DNA of 64,000 nucleotides, from contig JANVFP010000020.1 of the NCBI GenBank assembly GCA_027919835.1, forward strand, positions 124,001-188,000, given 5' to 3'. Under the pieces are notes generated by a model. It saw only the letters and a list, made by a program, of their open reading frames with translations, made no database searches and was not told the DNA's origin. Shown piece after piece: positions 43,708-56,792 of the stretch. Every line of letters begins with the position of its first letter. Within the stretch, counting starts at the first letter, position 1. A program made the position numbers and the translations under genes. Source of the stretch: Lentinula raphanica (lineage: Eukaryota > Basidiomycota > Agaricomycetes > Agaricales > Omphalotaceae).

Positions 43708-46568
43708 CAGCTGATACTGTAAAACTTTTGTAAAAAGTACCGATAAGTTATCGGGTACCTATTGCAAATAGTTGTGATAACCCGGAGGGGGTCCCGGAAA
43801 TGGCCCCGGGGGGTGGTCATGCCTGTCACCACCTGTCACATATGGCTTATATTTACTGTTTTGGGTAATTAATAATCATCTAGATATTAAATAAGCAGTA
43901 CATTTTCAAAAAAACTCGAAAATTCATAAAAATTCATAAAAAACCTAAAATGGCCTGATTAGGTCAGATCAGGATATGTAAGCAAATGACCTCATATGAT
44001 AAAAAATGATGTAGGGCCAATGTAGGTACTAAAAATAGCCCAAAAAATCAATAAAAATGCAAAAAATATTTAGGGATGGTATAGAGCCTATTGCAGGCCC
44101 AGGCACATCAAAATTACCAAAAAAGGAAAAAATTGATCATGATCTCATCTAGTAGCAAAAAATCTGAAAAAAATCCTAAAAATAGTCAAAAAATTCAGGG
44201 GTGCCTTGTTGGCCCTGAAAACGCAAAATAAAAAAAAAATACGCGACAAGTGTAAAAATTTTCATCACTCCAAATCATCCCAAATCCACTATACAGTCAG
44301 TATATATGATGTATATGCTATATTTAGCATCCTAGTACCTTATTGGGCTAAAAATAGAACTTGATCTCATCTGATAGCAAAAAATCTGAAAAAATCATAA
44401 AAAATACTCAAAAAATTCAGGGGTGCCTCATTGGCCCCGAAAATGCAAAATAAAAAATTTTACACGACACAATTGAAAAACAATATCACTCCAAATCATA
44501 TCAAATCCACTACACAGTCAGTATATGTCATGTATATGCCATTTATAGCACCCCTAGTACCCTCAATCACTTATATCACTCAAGAATCGTACCAAACTGA
44601 ATAATTTGGGGAGTAAATATATTGTACATGATATTTTTAGCACACCTAGTACCCTTGATAACTCAGAACAATTTATATTACTCAATATGTCCAGTACACT
44701 TAGCACTTATCACACCTAACACACTAAAACTCATAACAGTACTTATATGTATTATACTTAACACAGTTGACAATGAAAATACTCAAAACAATGTTATCAG
44801 TTACAATACTTAACACACTTAACAGTCAAAAAATCGGAACAATGTTACTTTATATACATAACACACTCATTGTTATACTGTAACACACTCATAACAACGA
44901 GTTTTGGGCACTTATGGGCGCTTATTTGGTGTTTTTGAGTCGAAATTCATTAATAGCACACTCAATAATTTTTGTCTGGGCTCTATATTGTGTAAGGATG
45001 CTGTTTATATCATAATACACTTGATACAGTTCAGAGAACTCAAGATTACAGCCTGTGGAACTGGCTATATTGTGATCTTTTGTGATATAACAGTGTTTTA
45101 TGTAAATGTCAGTGCATACACCCATGTTGTGAAGTCAAACTGCTACTGGGTCATGAGAAGAGTCATCCTACAACCTATTCTATGCTATCTCTATGTGATA
45201 CAGCCAAGAGATCTGTAATGTGGGTCATTGAATATGACATCTATTGTTACATGTAGGTGTAGACATCTACAGTGTACATGAAATATGTACATGTATATCA
45301 CAGAGTCCAATAGTCATAGTGAGTATCTGAACCATGTCCAGACACTTCCAGTAGACTGTAGGAGTGATTCCCTCATCAACCACCATCAGTATACTTGCAT
45401 TACATGGACATATGCATTGACATTTACATAAAACATTGTTCCGATTTTTTGACTGTTAAGTGTGTTAAGTATTGTAACTGATAACATTGTTTTGAGTATT
45501 TTCATTGTCAACTGTGTTAAGTATAATACATATAAGTACTGTTATGAGTTTTAGTGTGTTAGGTGTGATAAGTGCTAAGTGTACTGGACATATTGAGTAA
45601 TATAAATTGTTCTGAGTTATCAAGGGTACTAGGTGTGCTAAAAATATCATGTACAATATATTTACTCCCCAAATTATTCAGTTTGGTACGATTCTTGAGT
45701 GATATAAGTGATTGAGGGTACTAGGGGTGCTATAAATGGCATATACATGACATATACTGACTGTGTAGTGGATTTGATATGATTTGGAGTGATATTGTTT
45801 TTCAATTGTGTCGTGTAAAATTTTTTATTTTGCATTTTCGGGGCCAATGAGGCACCCCTGAATTTTTTGAGTATTTTTTATGATTTTTTCAGATTTTTTG
45901 CTATCAGATGAGATCAAGTTCTATTTTTAGCCCAATAAGGTACTAGGATGCTAAATATAGCATATACATCATATATACTGACTGTATAGTGGATTTGGGA
46001 TGATTTGGAGTGATGAAAATTTTTACACTTGTCGCGTATTTTTTTTTATTTTGCGTTTTCAGGGCCAACAAGGCACCCCTGAATTTTTTGACTATTTTAG
46101 GATTTTTTTCAGATTTTTTGCTACTAGATGAGATCATGATCAATTTTTTCCTTTTTTGGTAATTTTGATGTGCCTGGGCCTGCAATAGGCTCTATACCAT
46201 CCCTAAATATTTTTTGCATTTTTATTGATTTTTTGGGCTATTTTTAGTACCTACATTGGCCCTACATCATTTTTTATCATATGAGGTCATTTGCTTACAT
46301 ATCCTGATCTGACCTAATCAGGCCATTTTAGGTTTTTTATGAATTTTTATGAATTTTCGAGTTTTTTTGAAAATGTACTGCTTATTTAATATCTAGATGA
46401 TTATTAATTACCCAAAACAGTAAATATAAGCCATATGTGACAGGTGGTGACAGGCATGACCACCCCCCGGGGCCATTTCCGGGACCCCCTCCGGGTTATC
46501 ACAACTATTTGCAATAGGTACCCGATAACTTATCAGTGTTTTTTACAAAAGCTTTACTGTATCCTGTG
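43708..46568. mobile_element. Fold-back element copy with unlike ends
   Basis: The left end is CAGCTGATACTGTAAAAC; the right end read inward is CACAGGATACAGTAAAGC. Arms mirror around the loop at about 45130-45425, but the right arm has lost roughly 420 bp next to the loop (join near 45437). The unlike last 45 bp of the two arms suggest recombination between two subfamilies. It truncates the KDZ transposase. Confidence 0.88.
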
Positions 46569-46619
46569 TATTCCACGTTATAGTTCTTGCTCAATAATCA
46601 TCTCGTTTCCTCTCATATG

Positions 46620-47568
46620 ATGCCTTTGAAAAGAGTACGATACTTGAAGGGGTCTGACCGATATCATAAGAAAATGAGTGAGGTTGGGGTGGAGTATCGG
46701 GAACTGGCCACGTAAGTGTGAAGTGGCGCATGTTCAACTTTCAAGCTATTCTCATTCTACTACCTCCTTCTCGGATAGCTTCGTCCACAGATCGATCCCT
46801 TTAGCTCATGTCTGATCAACCAAAAACTTATGGTATGTGCATTCATTCTCGATCAGTCCCGATACAAATGATCAAGCATTTATCGCGAACTGGCCACGTA
46901 GAGCGAGAGAAGTTCAAAATCTCTCTTGCCGAATATCTACGAAAAGGTCTCGCACCTCGAGACTATGCCACTTATAGGCCGAAGAACCTGCTACCAGACA
47001 CTACGTCGAACAATGGAGATCCTGAACATGAACTTACGCCGCAACAGAAAGCCCGAAAGCGATACGAGGAAAGGTAAGAAGTCATATTGAAATGTTATGT
47101 ACAATACTGAGCGTCCAGTTTATGGTTACAGGAACAAGGAAGCTAGATTGGAAAAAGCTAGAGAACGCATGGCCAAGTATATATCTTCTTCATTAGGATA
47201 CCTCCTTCTGCTGAAAGCCTACGGTTCAAAGACGCAGGGCATCCGATCCTAAAGGGGACCGTGATCGACAAAAGCGCTATGAGGAACAGTACCGCAGAAC
47301 GTAAGCTTGATCTATTGTCCTTTTTGCATATTAGTGAATGCTGTTTCTCTCAGACATCGTGAAGACATCGTGAAGAACGTCGTTACGGCGAGGATCGTCG
47401 TCGATCGATGTAAGTTTCATTTCCATTTTTTTGAACGTCGATCCTCTCGAATGCCAGCTTAGCTTGTTCTACAGCCGTTATATTGAAAAGTGGGGTCCGC
47501 GGCCATTCACCAACTACTGTCAACGTCGGAACGGACGTCTTCAACGACCTGAAGACTATGCTACTTAA
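46620..47568 (+). CDS. Arg/Lys/Glu-rich protein of small exons, unknown
   Basis: A plus-strand gene with probable introns near 46711-46805, 47076-47132, 47176-47238 and later. Pieces: LKRVRYLKGSDRYHKKMSEV, SRTGHVEREKFKISLAEYL, ELTPQQKARKRYEER, NKEARLEKARERMAK, DRDRQKRYEEQYRR, and at the end KWGPRPFTNYCQRRNGR. The basic helical repeats (RYEE-) resemble a class of short basidiomycete proteins of no known role. It lies within KDZ between two fold-back elements, opposite in strand to the transposase. Exon limits are uncertain. Confidence 0.4.
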
Positions 47569-47599
47569 GTCTTACTATGCTACTTAAGTCTTGCTCAAT

Positions 47600-48200
47600 T
47601 ACAATGGTGTTCGAAATATGTTTTGGGCAATGAAAATATTATTGCGCGTTACCAGTTATACTTGACGGAAATGAATGAACATATACGTGGATAGGTACAA
47701 GGCATGTATATCAATCATCCAGCAACAGAGTACCAAACCATTCCTCAGCTTGGGCAACACTGTTGACTTCGCGGACTTCGACCTCTTCCCCTTGTCGCAT
47801 AGCTCTCATAAGAATCTTGTCGGCTTGAGCACTATAATATCAACATTTCAGCAAATTGGATCGCAATTGTCACATTCGTAACACACCTGGATGGCACCAC
47901 GCTATTGAAACTCGGTGAATGAATGGCCCAAACACGATTTCAGCGTTGTGGCGTTTGGGCATCAACCCTGGGAGGAATAGAGATATGAGAAGAGGAGGTG
48001 GGAACCGGTGATACAAGAGAGGGAAGGTGCTAGGACGAATTTGGCTAGGATTCCGATTCGGACTGTTGTCAGGGCTGATTACAGGAGTAGGAGTGGGAAA
48101 AGTCGTCGCATTGGTTTTAGAAGGGGGAGGGGTGAGAGGCGGTGGAGTTTTTGGGACAGCGGGAGCAAGAAACATAGTACCGTCGATGAAACCAGGGCTG
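47600..48200 (-). pseudogene. Unrecognised gene fragment cut by a fold-back element
   Basis: The minus strand reads FIDGTMFLAPAVPKTPPPL and a Pro/Thr-rich stretch, then PKRHNAEIVFGPFIHRV; after an intron-like gap comes EVEVREVNSVAQAEEWFG. The 5' part is cut by the fold-back element starting at 48201. No domain recognised. Confidence 0.3.
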
Positions 48201-50370
48201 CACAGGATACAGTAAAGCTTTTGTAAAAAACACTGATAAGTTGTCGGGTACCTATTGCAAATAGTTGTGATAACCCGGAGGGGGTCCCGGAAATGGCCCC
48301 GGGGGTGGTCATGCCTGTCACCACCTGTCACATATGGCTTATATTTACTGTTTTGGGTAATTAATAATCATCCAGATATTAAATAAGCAGTACATTTTCA
48401 AAAAAACTCGAAAATTCATAAAAATTCATAAAAAACCTAAAATGGCCTGATTAGGTCAGATCAGGATATGTAAGCAAATGACCTCATATGATCAAAAATG
48501 ATGTAGGGCCAATGTAGGTACTAAAAATAGCCCAAAAAATCACTAAAAATGCAAAAAATATTTAGGGATGGTATAGAGCCTATTGCAGGCCCAGGCACAT
48601 CAAAATTACCAAAAAAGGAAAAAATTGATCATGATGTCATCTTGTAGCAAAAAATCTGAAAAAAATCCTAAAAATAGTCAAAAAATTCAGGGGTGCCTTG
48701 TTGGCCCTGAAAATGCAAAATAAAAAAAAAAACGCGACAAGTGTAAAAATTTTCATCACTCCAAATCATTCCAAATCCACTATACAGTCAGTATATATGA
48801 TGTATATGCTATATTTAGCATCCTAGTACCTTTATTGGGCTAAAAATAGAACTTTATCTCATCTGATAGCAAAAAATCTGAAAAAATCATAAAAAATACT
48901 CAAAAAATTCAGGGGTGCCTCATTGGCCTGGAAAATGCAAAATAAAAAAATTTACATGATACAATTAAAAAACAACATCACTCCAAATCATACCAAATCC
49001 ACTGAACAGTCAGTATATATCATGTATATGCTATTTATAGCACCCCTAGTACCCTCAATCACTTATATCACTCAAGAATCATACCAAACTGAATATTTTG
49101 GGGAGTAAATATTTTGTACATGATATTTTTAGAACACCTAGTACCCTTGATAACTTAAAACAATTTATATTACTCAATATGTTCAGTACACTTAGCACTT
49201 ATTACACCTAACACACTAAAACTCATAACAGTACTTATATGTATTATATACTTAACACAGTTGACAATGAAATACTTAAAACATGTTATCAGTCACTATA
49301 CTTAACACACTTAACAGTTAAAAAGTCGGAACAATTGTTATACTATAACACACTCATAACAACGAGTTTTGGGCGCTTATGGGCGCTTATTTGGTGTTTT
49401 TGAGTCGAAATTCATTAATAGCACACTCAATAATTTTGTGTGGGCTCTATATTGTGTCAGGATGTTGTCTATATCATATTCTTCTAGATACAATTCAGAG
49501 AACTCGAGAATTTAACCTGTGGGGCTGGCTATATTGTGATCTTTTGAAATATAACAGTGTTTTATGTAAATGTAGTGGATTTGGTATGATTTGGAGTGAT
49601 GTTGTTTTTTAATTGTATCATGTAAATTTTTTTTTTGCATTTTCCAGGCCAATGAGGCACCCCTGAATTTTTTGAGTATTTTTTATGATTTTTTCAGATT
49701 TTTTGCTATCAGATGAGATAAAGTTCTATTTTTAGCCCAATAAAGGTACTAGGATGCTAAATATAGCATATACATCATATATACTGACTGTATAGTGGAT
49801 TTGGAATGATTTGGAGTGATGAAAATTTTTACACTTGTCGCGTATTTTTTTTATTTTGCATTTTCAGGGCCACAAGGCACCCCTGAATTTTTTGACTATT
49901 TTTAGGATTTTTTTCAGATTTTTTGCTACAAGATGACATCATGATCAATTTTTTCCTTTTTGGTAATTTTGATGTGCCTGGGCCTGCAATAGGCTCTATA
50001 CCATCCCTAAATATTTTTTGCATTTTTAGTGATTTTTTGGGCTATTTTTAGTACCTACATTGGCCCTACATCATTTTTGATCATATGAGGTCATTTGCTT
50101 ACATATCCTGATCTGACCTAATCAGGCCATTTTAGGTTTTTTATGAATTTTTATGAATTTTCGAGTTTTTTTGAAAATGTACTGCTTATTTAATATCTGG
50201 ATGATTATTAATTACCCAAAACAGTAAATATAAGCATATGTGACAGGTGGTGACAGGCATGACCACCCCCGGGGCCATTTCCGGGACCCCCTCCGGGTTA
50301 TCACAACTATTTGCAATAGGTACCCGATAACTTATCAGTGTTTTTTACAAAAGCTTTACTGTATCCTGTG
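48201..50370. mobile_element. Fold-back element copy, loop deleted (2170 bp)
   Basis: Both ends read CACAGGATACAGTAAAGC inward. The left arm is complete to the GGGCGCTTAT motif and the TGTTTTATGTAAATG segment, where it jumps (near 49572) directly to the outer part of the right arm. The loop and inner right arm are therefore missing. Confidence 0.88.
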
Positions 50371-50756
50371 AATAGGCTATATACCATTCCTACATATTTT
50401 TAGCATTTTTAGTGATTTTTTTTGGCTATTTTTAGCACCTAGATAGATCCTACAGCATTTTTTACCATATAAGGCTATTTTGTTTACATACCCTGATTTG
50501 ACCTAATTAGGTTTTTTGGGTTTTTTTGAATTTTTATAGTTTATCAGGATTTTTTACAAATGTACAGCTTATTTAATATCTGGATAATTATTAATTACCC
50601 AAAACAGTAAATATAGGTCAGATGTGACAGGTGGTGACAGGCATGCCCACCCCCCGGAGCCATTTCCGGAGCCCCCTCTGTGTCGTCACAACTATTTTCA
50701 AAAGCTCCTGGATAACTCATCAGGTCTTTTTACAAAAGCTTCACAGTATCCTGTGG
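50371..50756. repeat. Inverted terminal fragment of a fold-back arm (about 386 bp)
   Basis: This is the outer 386 bp of a fold-back arm in reverse orientation: it starts AATAGGCTATATACC and ends with the terminus GTATCCTGTG. It matches 62769-63154 in reverse complement. The next element resumes at CCTATTGCAG, so CCTATT occurs, in opposite senses, at both borders. Confidence 0.85.
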
Positions 50757-53486
50757 CCTATTGCAGATCCAGGCATCCAAAAATTACCAAAAAAGGAATT
50801 TTTTGATGATGATGTCATCTTGTAGCAAAAAATCTGAAAAAAATCCTAAAAATAGTCAAAAAATTCAGGGGTGCCTTGTTGGCCCTGAAAATGCAAAATA
50901 AAAAAAATACGCAACAAGTGTAAAAATTTTCATCACTCCAAATCATTCCAAATCCACTATACAGTCAGTATATATGATGTATATGCTATATTTAGCATCC
51001 TAGTACCTTTATTGGGCTAAAAATAGAACTTGATCTCATCTGATAGCAAAAAATCTGAAAAAATCATAAAAAATACTCAAAAATTCAGGGGTGCCTTGTT
51101 GGCCCTGAAAATGGAAAATAAAAAAATTTACATGACACAATGAAAAACAACATCACTCCAAATCATACCAAATCCACTACACAGTCAGTATATATCATGT
51201 ATATACTATTTATAGCACCCCTAGTACCCTCAATCACTTATATCACTCAAGAATCCTACCAAACTGAATGATTTGGGGTATTAAATATATTGTACATGAT
51301 ATTTTTAACACACCTAGTACCCTTGATGACTCAGAACAATTTATATTACTCAATATGTTCAGTACACTTAACACTCATCAAACCTCACACATGAAAACTC
51401 ATAACAGTACTTATATGTATTATACTTAACACAGATGACAATGAAAATACTTAAAACAGTGTTGTCAGTCACTATACTTAACACACTTAACAGTCAAAAA
51501 GTCGGAACAATGTTACTTTATATACATAACACACTCATTGTTATACTATAACACACTTATAACAACGAGTTTTGGGCGCTTATGGGCGCTTATTTGGTGT
51601 TTTTGAGTCGAAATTCATTAATAGCACACTCAATAATGTTTGTCTGGGCTCTATACTGTGTCAGGATGTTGTCTATATCATATTCTTCTAGATACAATTC
51701 AGAGAACTCGAAAATTCAACCTGTCGGGTTAGCTATATTGTGATCTTTTGAAATATAACAGTGTTTTATGTAAATGTCAATGCATATGTCCATGTAATGC
51801 AAGTATACTGATGGTGGTTCATGAGGGAATCACTCCTACAGTCTACTAGAAGTGTCTGGACATGGTTCAGATACTCACTATGACTATTGGACTCTGTGAT
51901 ATATATGTACATGTTTCATGTACACTATAGATGTCTACACCTACATGTAACAATAGATGTCATATTCAATGACCCCCATTACAGATCTCTTGGCTGTATC
52001 ACATAGAGTTAGCATGGAATAGGTTGTAGGATGAGTCTTTCCATGACCCAGTAGCAGTTTGACTTCATAACATGGGTGTATGCATTGACATTTACATAAA
52101 ACACTGTTATATCACAAAAGATCACAATATAGCCAGCCCCACAGGGTGTAATCTTGAGTTCTCCAAATTGTATCAAGTGTAGTATGATATAAACAACATC
52201 CTTACACAGTATAAACCCCACACAAAAATTATTGAGTGTGCTATTAAAGAATTTTGACTCAAAAATACCAAATAAGCACCCATAAGCGCCCAAAACTCGT
52301 TGTTATAAGTGTGTTGTAGTATAACAATGAGTGTGTTATGTATATCAAGTAACATTATTCCGACTTTTTGACTGTTAAGTGTGTTAAGTATAGTGACTGA
52401 TAACACTGTTTTGAGTAGTATTTTCATTGCCAACTGTGTTAAGTATGATACATATAAGTACTGTTCCGAGTTTTAGTGTGTTAAATGTGATGAGTACTAA
52501 GTATACTGAACATATTGAGTGATATAAATTGTTCTGAGTTTTTAAGGGTACTAGGTGTGCTAAAAATACCATGTACATTACATTTACTCAATGTTGTCAG
52601 TTTGGTAGGATTCTTGAGTGATATAAGTGATTGAGGGTACTAGGGATGCTATAAATAGTATATACATGATATATACTAACTATATAGTAAATTTGATAAG
52701 ATTTGGAATGATGTTGTTTTTCAATTGTGTCGTGTAAATTTTTTTATTTTGCATTTTCAGGGCCAATGAGGCACCCCTGAATTTTTTGAGTATTTTTTAT
52801 GATTTTTCAGATTTTTTGCTACCAGATGAGATCAAGTTCTATTTTTAGCCCAATGAGGGTACTAGGATGCTAAATATAGCATATACATTATATATACTGA
52901 CTATATAGTGGATTTGGTATGATTTGGAGTGACAAAAATTTTTACACTTGTCGCGTGTTTTTTTTTATTTTGCATTTCCAGGGCCAACAGGCACCCCTGA
53001 ATTTTTGACTATTTTTAGGATTTTTTTCAGATTTTTTGCTACAAGATGACATCATCATCAAAAATTTCCTTTTTGGTAATTTTTGGATGTCTGGATCTGC
53101 AATAGGCTATATACCATTCCTACATATTTTTTAGCATTTTTAGTGATTTTTTTGGCTATTTTTAGCACCTAGATAGATCCTATAGCATTTTTTACCATAT
53201 AAGGCTATTTTGTTTACATACCCCGATTTGACCTAATTAGGTTTTTTTGGGTTTTTTTGAATTTTTATAGTTTATCAGGATTTTTTACAAATGTACCGCT
53301 TATTTAATATCTGGATAATTATTAATTACCCAAAACAGTAAATATAGGTCAGATGTGACAGGTGGTGACAGGCATGCCCACCCCCCGGAGCCATTTCCGG
53401 AGCCCCCTCTGTGTCGTCACAACTATTTTCAAAAGCTCCTGGATAACTCATCAGGTCTTTTTACAAAAGCTTTACAGTATCAGCTG
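50757..53486. mobile_element. Fold-back element copy, second subfamily
   Basis: Starts inside the left arm at CCTATTGCAG and runs through inner arm, loop (about 51795-52085) and complete right arm to GTATCAGCTG. Subterminal sequence (CTCCGGAGCC type, CACAACTATTTTCAAAAGC) differs from the copy at 34476 and matches the one at 62769. Its right end truncates the gene at 53487-56487. Confidence 0.88.
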
Positions 53487-56400
53487 TTTCCTTTACCAAT
53501 TCTGAGAGAACCCACACAATATCGCGTAACGCCGAGAGCCAGTCAGAAGAAGGGCTGTCCAAACGATGGTACCACCAGTGCAAAGATACTACGAGACTGA
53601 GCATCCCATTCTGGCCTGGGCGGTTGAACTCATCCCAATCTCCTTCGCCCTCGCCGTTGACTACGATCCTACCTGATGCATCTCGTTCTCGCCATTGTGG
53701 GTTGAACATTGAATACCAGACCCACCACTCCGAAGAGAACTTGGCCGTATCTCCAAATTTATCATCGGGAGGAAGGCGAGTTACGGTCTTGCGGTTCTGG
53801 AACCACCATGCGAAGACTTGCGGGCGTCTGGTTGATGGGAACGTGGATCCCTGCATGACAAGAATCATAAGGAAATACAAGAAACGGATGAAGGATAACA
53901 CCTACATTGCCGTTTGGATTTTGGAACAAATGGTATCTTTCTAGAATCACCAAGTCTCGCAGCGCTTGGCGCCATAAGGGATCCTGCGGACTGCTGTCAG
54001 TCGTAAGGGCCTTGTAGGCCTCAGAAAGCCACTTGGGGCAGCCCGTTAGATCAGGCGATATGTCATCGACCGACGGAGCTCCTGAGGTCATATTAGCCGA
54101 TGTTCCAGTCGTAGTCGTTGTGGTGGATTGGGGCACTGAGGAAAGTTCTGGTGCCGGAAAAACACTAGCCGACAAATCAGTCGACGTAGCAATGGATGCT
54201 GAGCAAGTTTCCGGAGCCGCTGAGGGATTGACAACCAACGAATCAGACGAATCAGATTCGGGCGCTGGAGAGGAACTTTTAGCAGCCGATGAATCAGATA
54301 TGGGCGCTGGAGAGGAGCCGTTAGACGACATGTCAGGAACAGCAGAGGAACCAGTGGGTGAACCATTAGCCGACAATTGAGGACCAGCAGCCAACGAATC
54401 GGGTCTGGGCGCTGGAGAGGAACTGTTACCCAGTGACTTAGGGCTAGTGGGTGTTGAGGGGATGTGGGGAGAAGGATGCGATAACGAAGGAGAAGATCGT
54501 TGTTCAGAGACATGGGTAGACTGAGGAGGAGGGTGCGGAGAGGGCTGAGGAGATGGAATTCCGTTCATGATTATATCAGAACCCGTACGACCGGCGGTAA
54601 GCTGTAACATGTACCATTTATTGCGGAAGACAGTGTTCTGTCGGTCCCACTCGTACTGTGATATACGTGCACACAGAGACTCTAATGCTTGACGGCATTC
54701 TTTGCCCGAGATAGAGTCCAGATATTTCCGAGTTTCGGGATGAAGCTTGCTTTGACGACTTGGGTGTAGGCGAGGCTCGTCGTCCTCCTCTTCCTCGTCT
54801 TCTTCTTCTTCATCTTCGAGTTCCTCCTCCTCCTCTTCTTCATCATATTCTTCTTCTTCCTCCTCCTCTTCCTCCTCCTCGTCGTCTTCCTCCTCTTCCT
54901 CCTCTTCGTCATGTTTGGAGCGCTTGGAGCGTTTGGTACGTTTGGTACAATCAATGCGTTTGGTGCCCTTGTGATGGCTGTCGTCAGGAGCAGATTCAGG
55001 CAGCTTTATGAGCGAGGCGTTGTCGAGAAGGTGTTGAGGAGTTTGGTGAGCGGAAGAGTTGGCGTTGTTATCGGAGAAGGTAACATTGTTAGCGGGGCCG
55101 GTAGCGTTGTTAGCGTCTTTGAAAGTGTGAGAAGAGTTGTATGAATAGAATAGCAAAAGGAGAACATACCTGTGGAAGCATGCAAGAACTGTAAGAAGGA
55201 TTTCATAACTTCTGGCATTCCACTCGTGAAATTTCAGGCCCTTTGCCGTCCCTGAACTAACTCTGCAAATAAAAAGACGTTAATATCAATAGATTGAAAA
55301 TAAAAATTATATTTACGCAAGCACTGCGAAATCAGAATCGGGATCTTGAGCGTTCTGGGGTGGCGCGCCTGCGAGAAGCGTAAGCCACAACCCGGTATGA
55401 GCACGGATGGCGTCTAGCAGGGGTTGGATGAAAGCAAGGAGGTTTTCGCGGCATCTAGTCAAACGAATGATTAGAAACAATTCAGATAATAGGTGCACAT
55501 ACTCACAGTTGCTTTTCGACGTCTGTAAGCTCATCAACCCCTTCCAATGAAAAACCGTGTACCAACTTCTTGAAGGCGCCGACCCGAGACGAATATTGAG
55601 CTGAGTTCTCGAGAGAAATTCGCTCCTTCACGTCATCCGGCTGTCTATTGTACAGGTCCTCCGCCAGTTCACATTGCTTCTTGATACGTTCGGCCTTGGA
55701 AGGGGGGTCATCTACAATGGCCTCACGATAATAGTCTTGGCATTGTTGTCGAAATTCCGGATGAGACATGAAATATTTGTAATCAGGTTTGCGACGCGGC
55801 TTTTTGAGTTTGGTGGCCTGTTTCAGTTGGTTATTGATACGCTGAAATGCTTCACCGCCATTTCGCTGCGCAGGTCGTTGAGTTTGGCGATAAATCCAGT
55901 TTTTGAGTTCCTAGTGCCATGATGAATAACGTGAGGTAAATGAATAGCTATTGACTCACAATTTGACCCTGTTTAACGGTTTCGCAAAGAAGGTTGTCGC
56001 GCGCCGTTTCCAGCTCCTGCCGCTGTTCATTAGAAAGGGAAGCAGAAGAGTCGTGAAGTACAGCGAATTTGGCTGGCTCTGAGTTCATATGCCAAGGAAA
56101 TGATTGAAAGTATTCGTGGGTAGTGCTGATGATCCATTTGCTGCGCTCCTTTTTAGTCGAAAGAGCAAGATACGCGTCAATACGCGCTCGAAGAAATTCT
56201 AGCTGAGGACCTTGAAATTTGCCTTGGTTGCCTCTTTTTCGCTTTTTCGTTGCTTGGGTAGATGATGAGGTTGCCTCGGCTGCTCTGGCTCCATCACCGA
56301 GAGAATGGTCAGGAGATTGTAACGATTTCTCAGCGGTATGGGTACTGAGAGAGGGGGATGCGAGCGGTGGAGGGTTTTCAAGACCGTCAGCAACGGGCTG

Positions 56401-56487
56401 TGGTTCAACAGTGGTGAGAGTAGAGGAAGGGAGTTCTGAAGCTGCGTCGTCAGTGATTGCGTCACTGAGCGTGGTGGTGGTGTCCAT
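53487..56487 (-). CDS. Basidiomycete-restricted hypothetical protein with poly-Glu tract (3' end cut)
   Basis: Start ATG at 56487. Exons: a Thr/Ser-rich N-terminus, basic THEYFQSFPWHMNSEPAKF, LKNWIYRQTQRPAQRNGGEA, HPEFRQQCQDYYREAIVDDP, ENLLAFIQPLLDAIRAHTG then WLTLLAGAPP, KGLKFHEWNARSYEILLTVL, a long run of Glu/Asp (54920-54780), Ser/Pro repeats, WFQNRKTVTRLPPDDKF and SSEWWVWYSMFNPQWRERD, ending LSALRDIVWVLSELVKE. This matches a family repeated many times in mushroom genomes, usually ending near DVVWVLEQL, so only the last few residues may be lost to the fold-back element. Function unknown. It lies inside KDZ, upstream of the transposase remnant. Confidence 0.7.
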
Positions 56488-56599
56488 GTCGAGGGAGGAA
56501 GGTATGGGAACGGTAATGAGAGGTGTTGTTATTAAGCGCTCGAACGAGCAACAATTCACGGTAATTCGTGAATTATATAATCAGCAAAAAAAAATCAGC

Positions 56600-56792
56600 T
56601 ACAGAGCAGCCGAGTAGCCGAGAGGAAGCTGCCCGACGATTATGCGAAACATAGGATGCCGAGGAGCCGCCCCCAGCCATCCTAGAAGGCCCTAGGGTAA
56701 GTTTGAGTGAGTGGGCAACTGCCCCGTTACTATGCAAAACATAGGTCAGGCAGTTGCCTACTTGTTATGCATAAGAGTTACAGCTACAGCTG
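56600..56792. repeat. KDZ right terminal inverted repeat
   Basis: Reverse complement of 41161-41354, ending CTACAGCTG at 56792 directly against the second 3.04-kb repeat. Confidence 0.88.

Larger units (their letters stand above)
41161..56792. mobile_element. KDZ-superfamily DNA transposon, non-autonomous, invaded by fold-back elements
   Basis: Inverted repeats of about 190 bp: left from 41161 (CACCTGTAGG, then TTATGCATAACAAGTAGGCA) and right ending at 56792 (complement CAGCTGTAGC, then TTATGCATAACAAGTAGGCA). Beyond the first 20 bp they match nearly perfectly for about 140 bp. Inside are the C-terminal half of a KDZ transposase and a basidiomycete-family gene, both on the minus strand, separated by 9.8 kb dominated by fold-back elements. 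The first and last bases coincide with the edges of the two 3.04-kb direct repeats. No 8-9 bp duplication flanks the element itself. Confidence 0.85.

Noticed and set aside
54682..55011. Plus and minus Arg/Lys-rich and Leu/Pro-rich frames in the acidic region
   Set aside because: Shadows of the poly-Glu/Asp coding tract of the minus-strand gene at 53487-56487.
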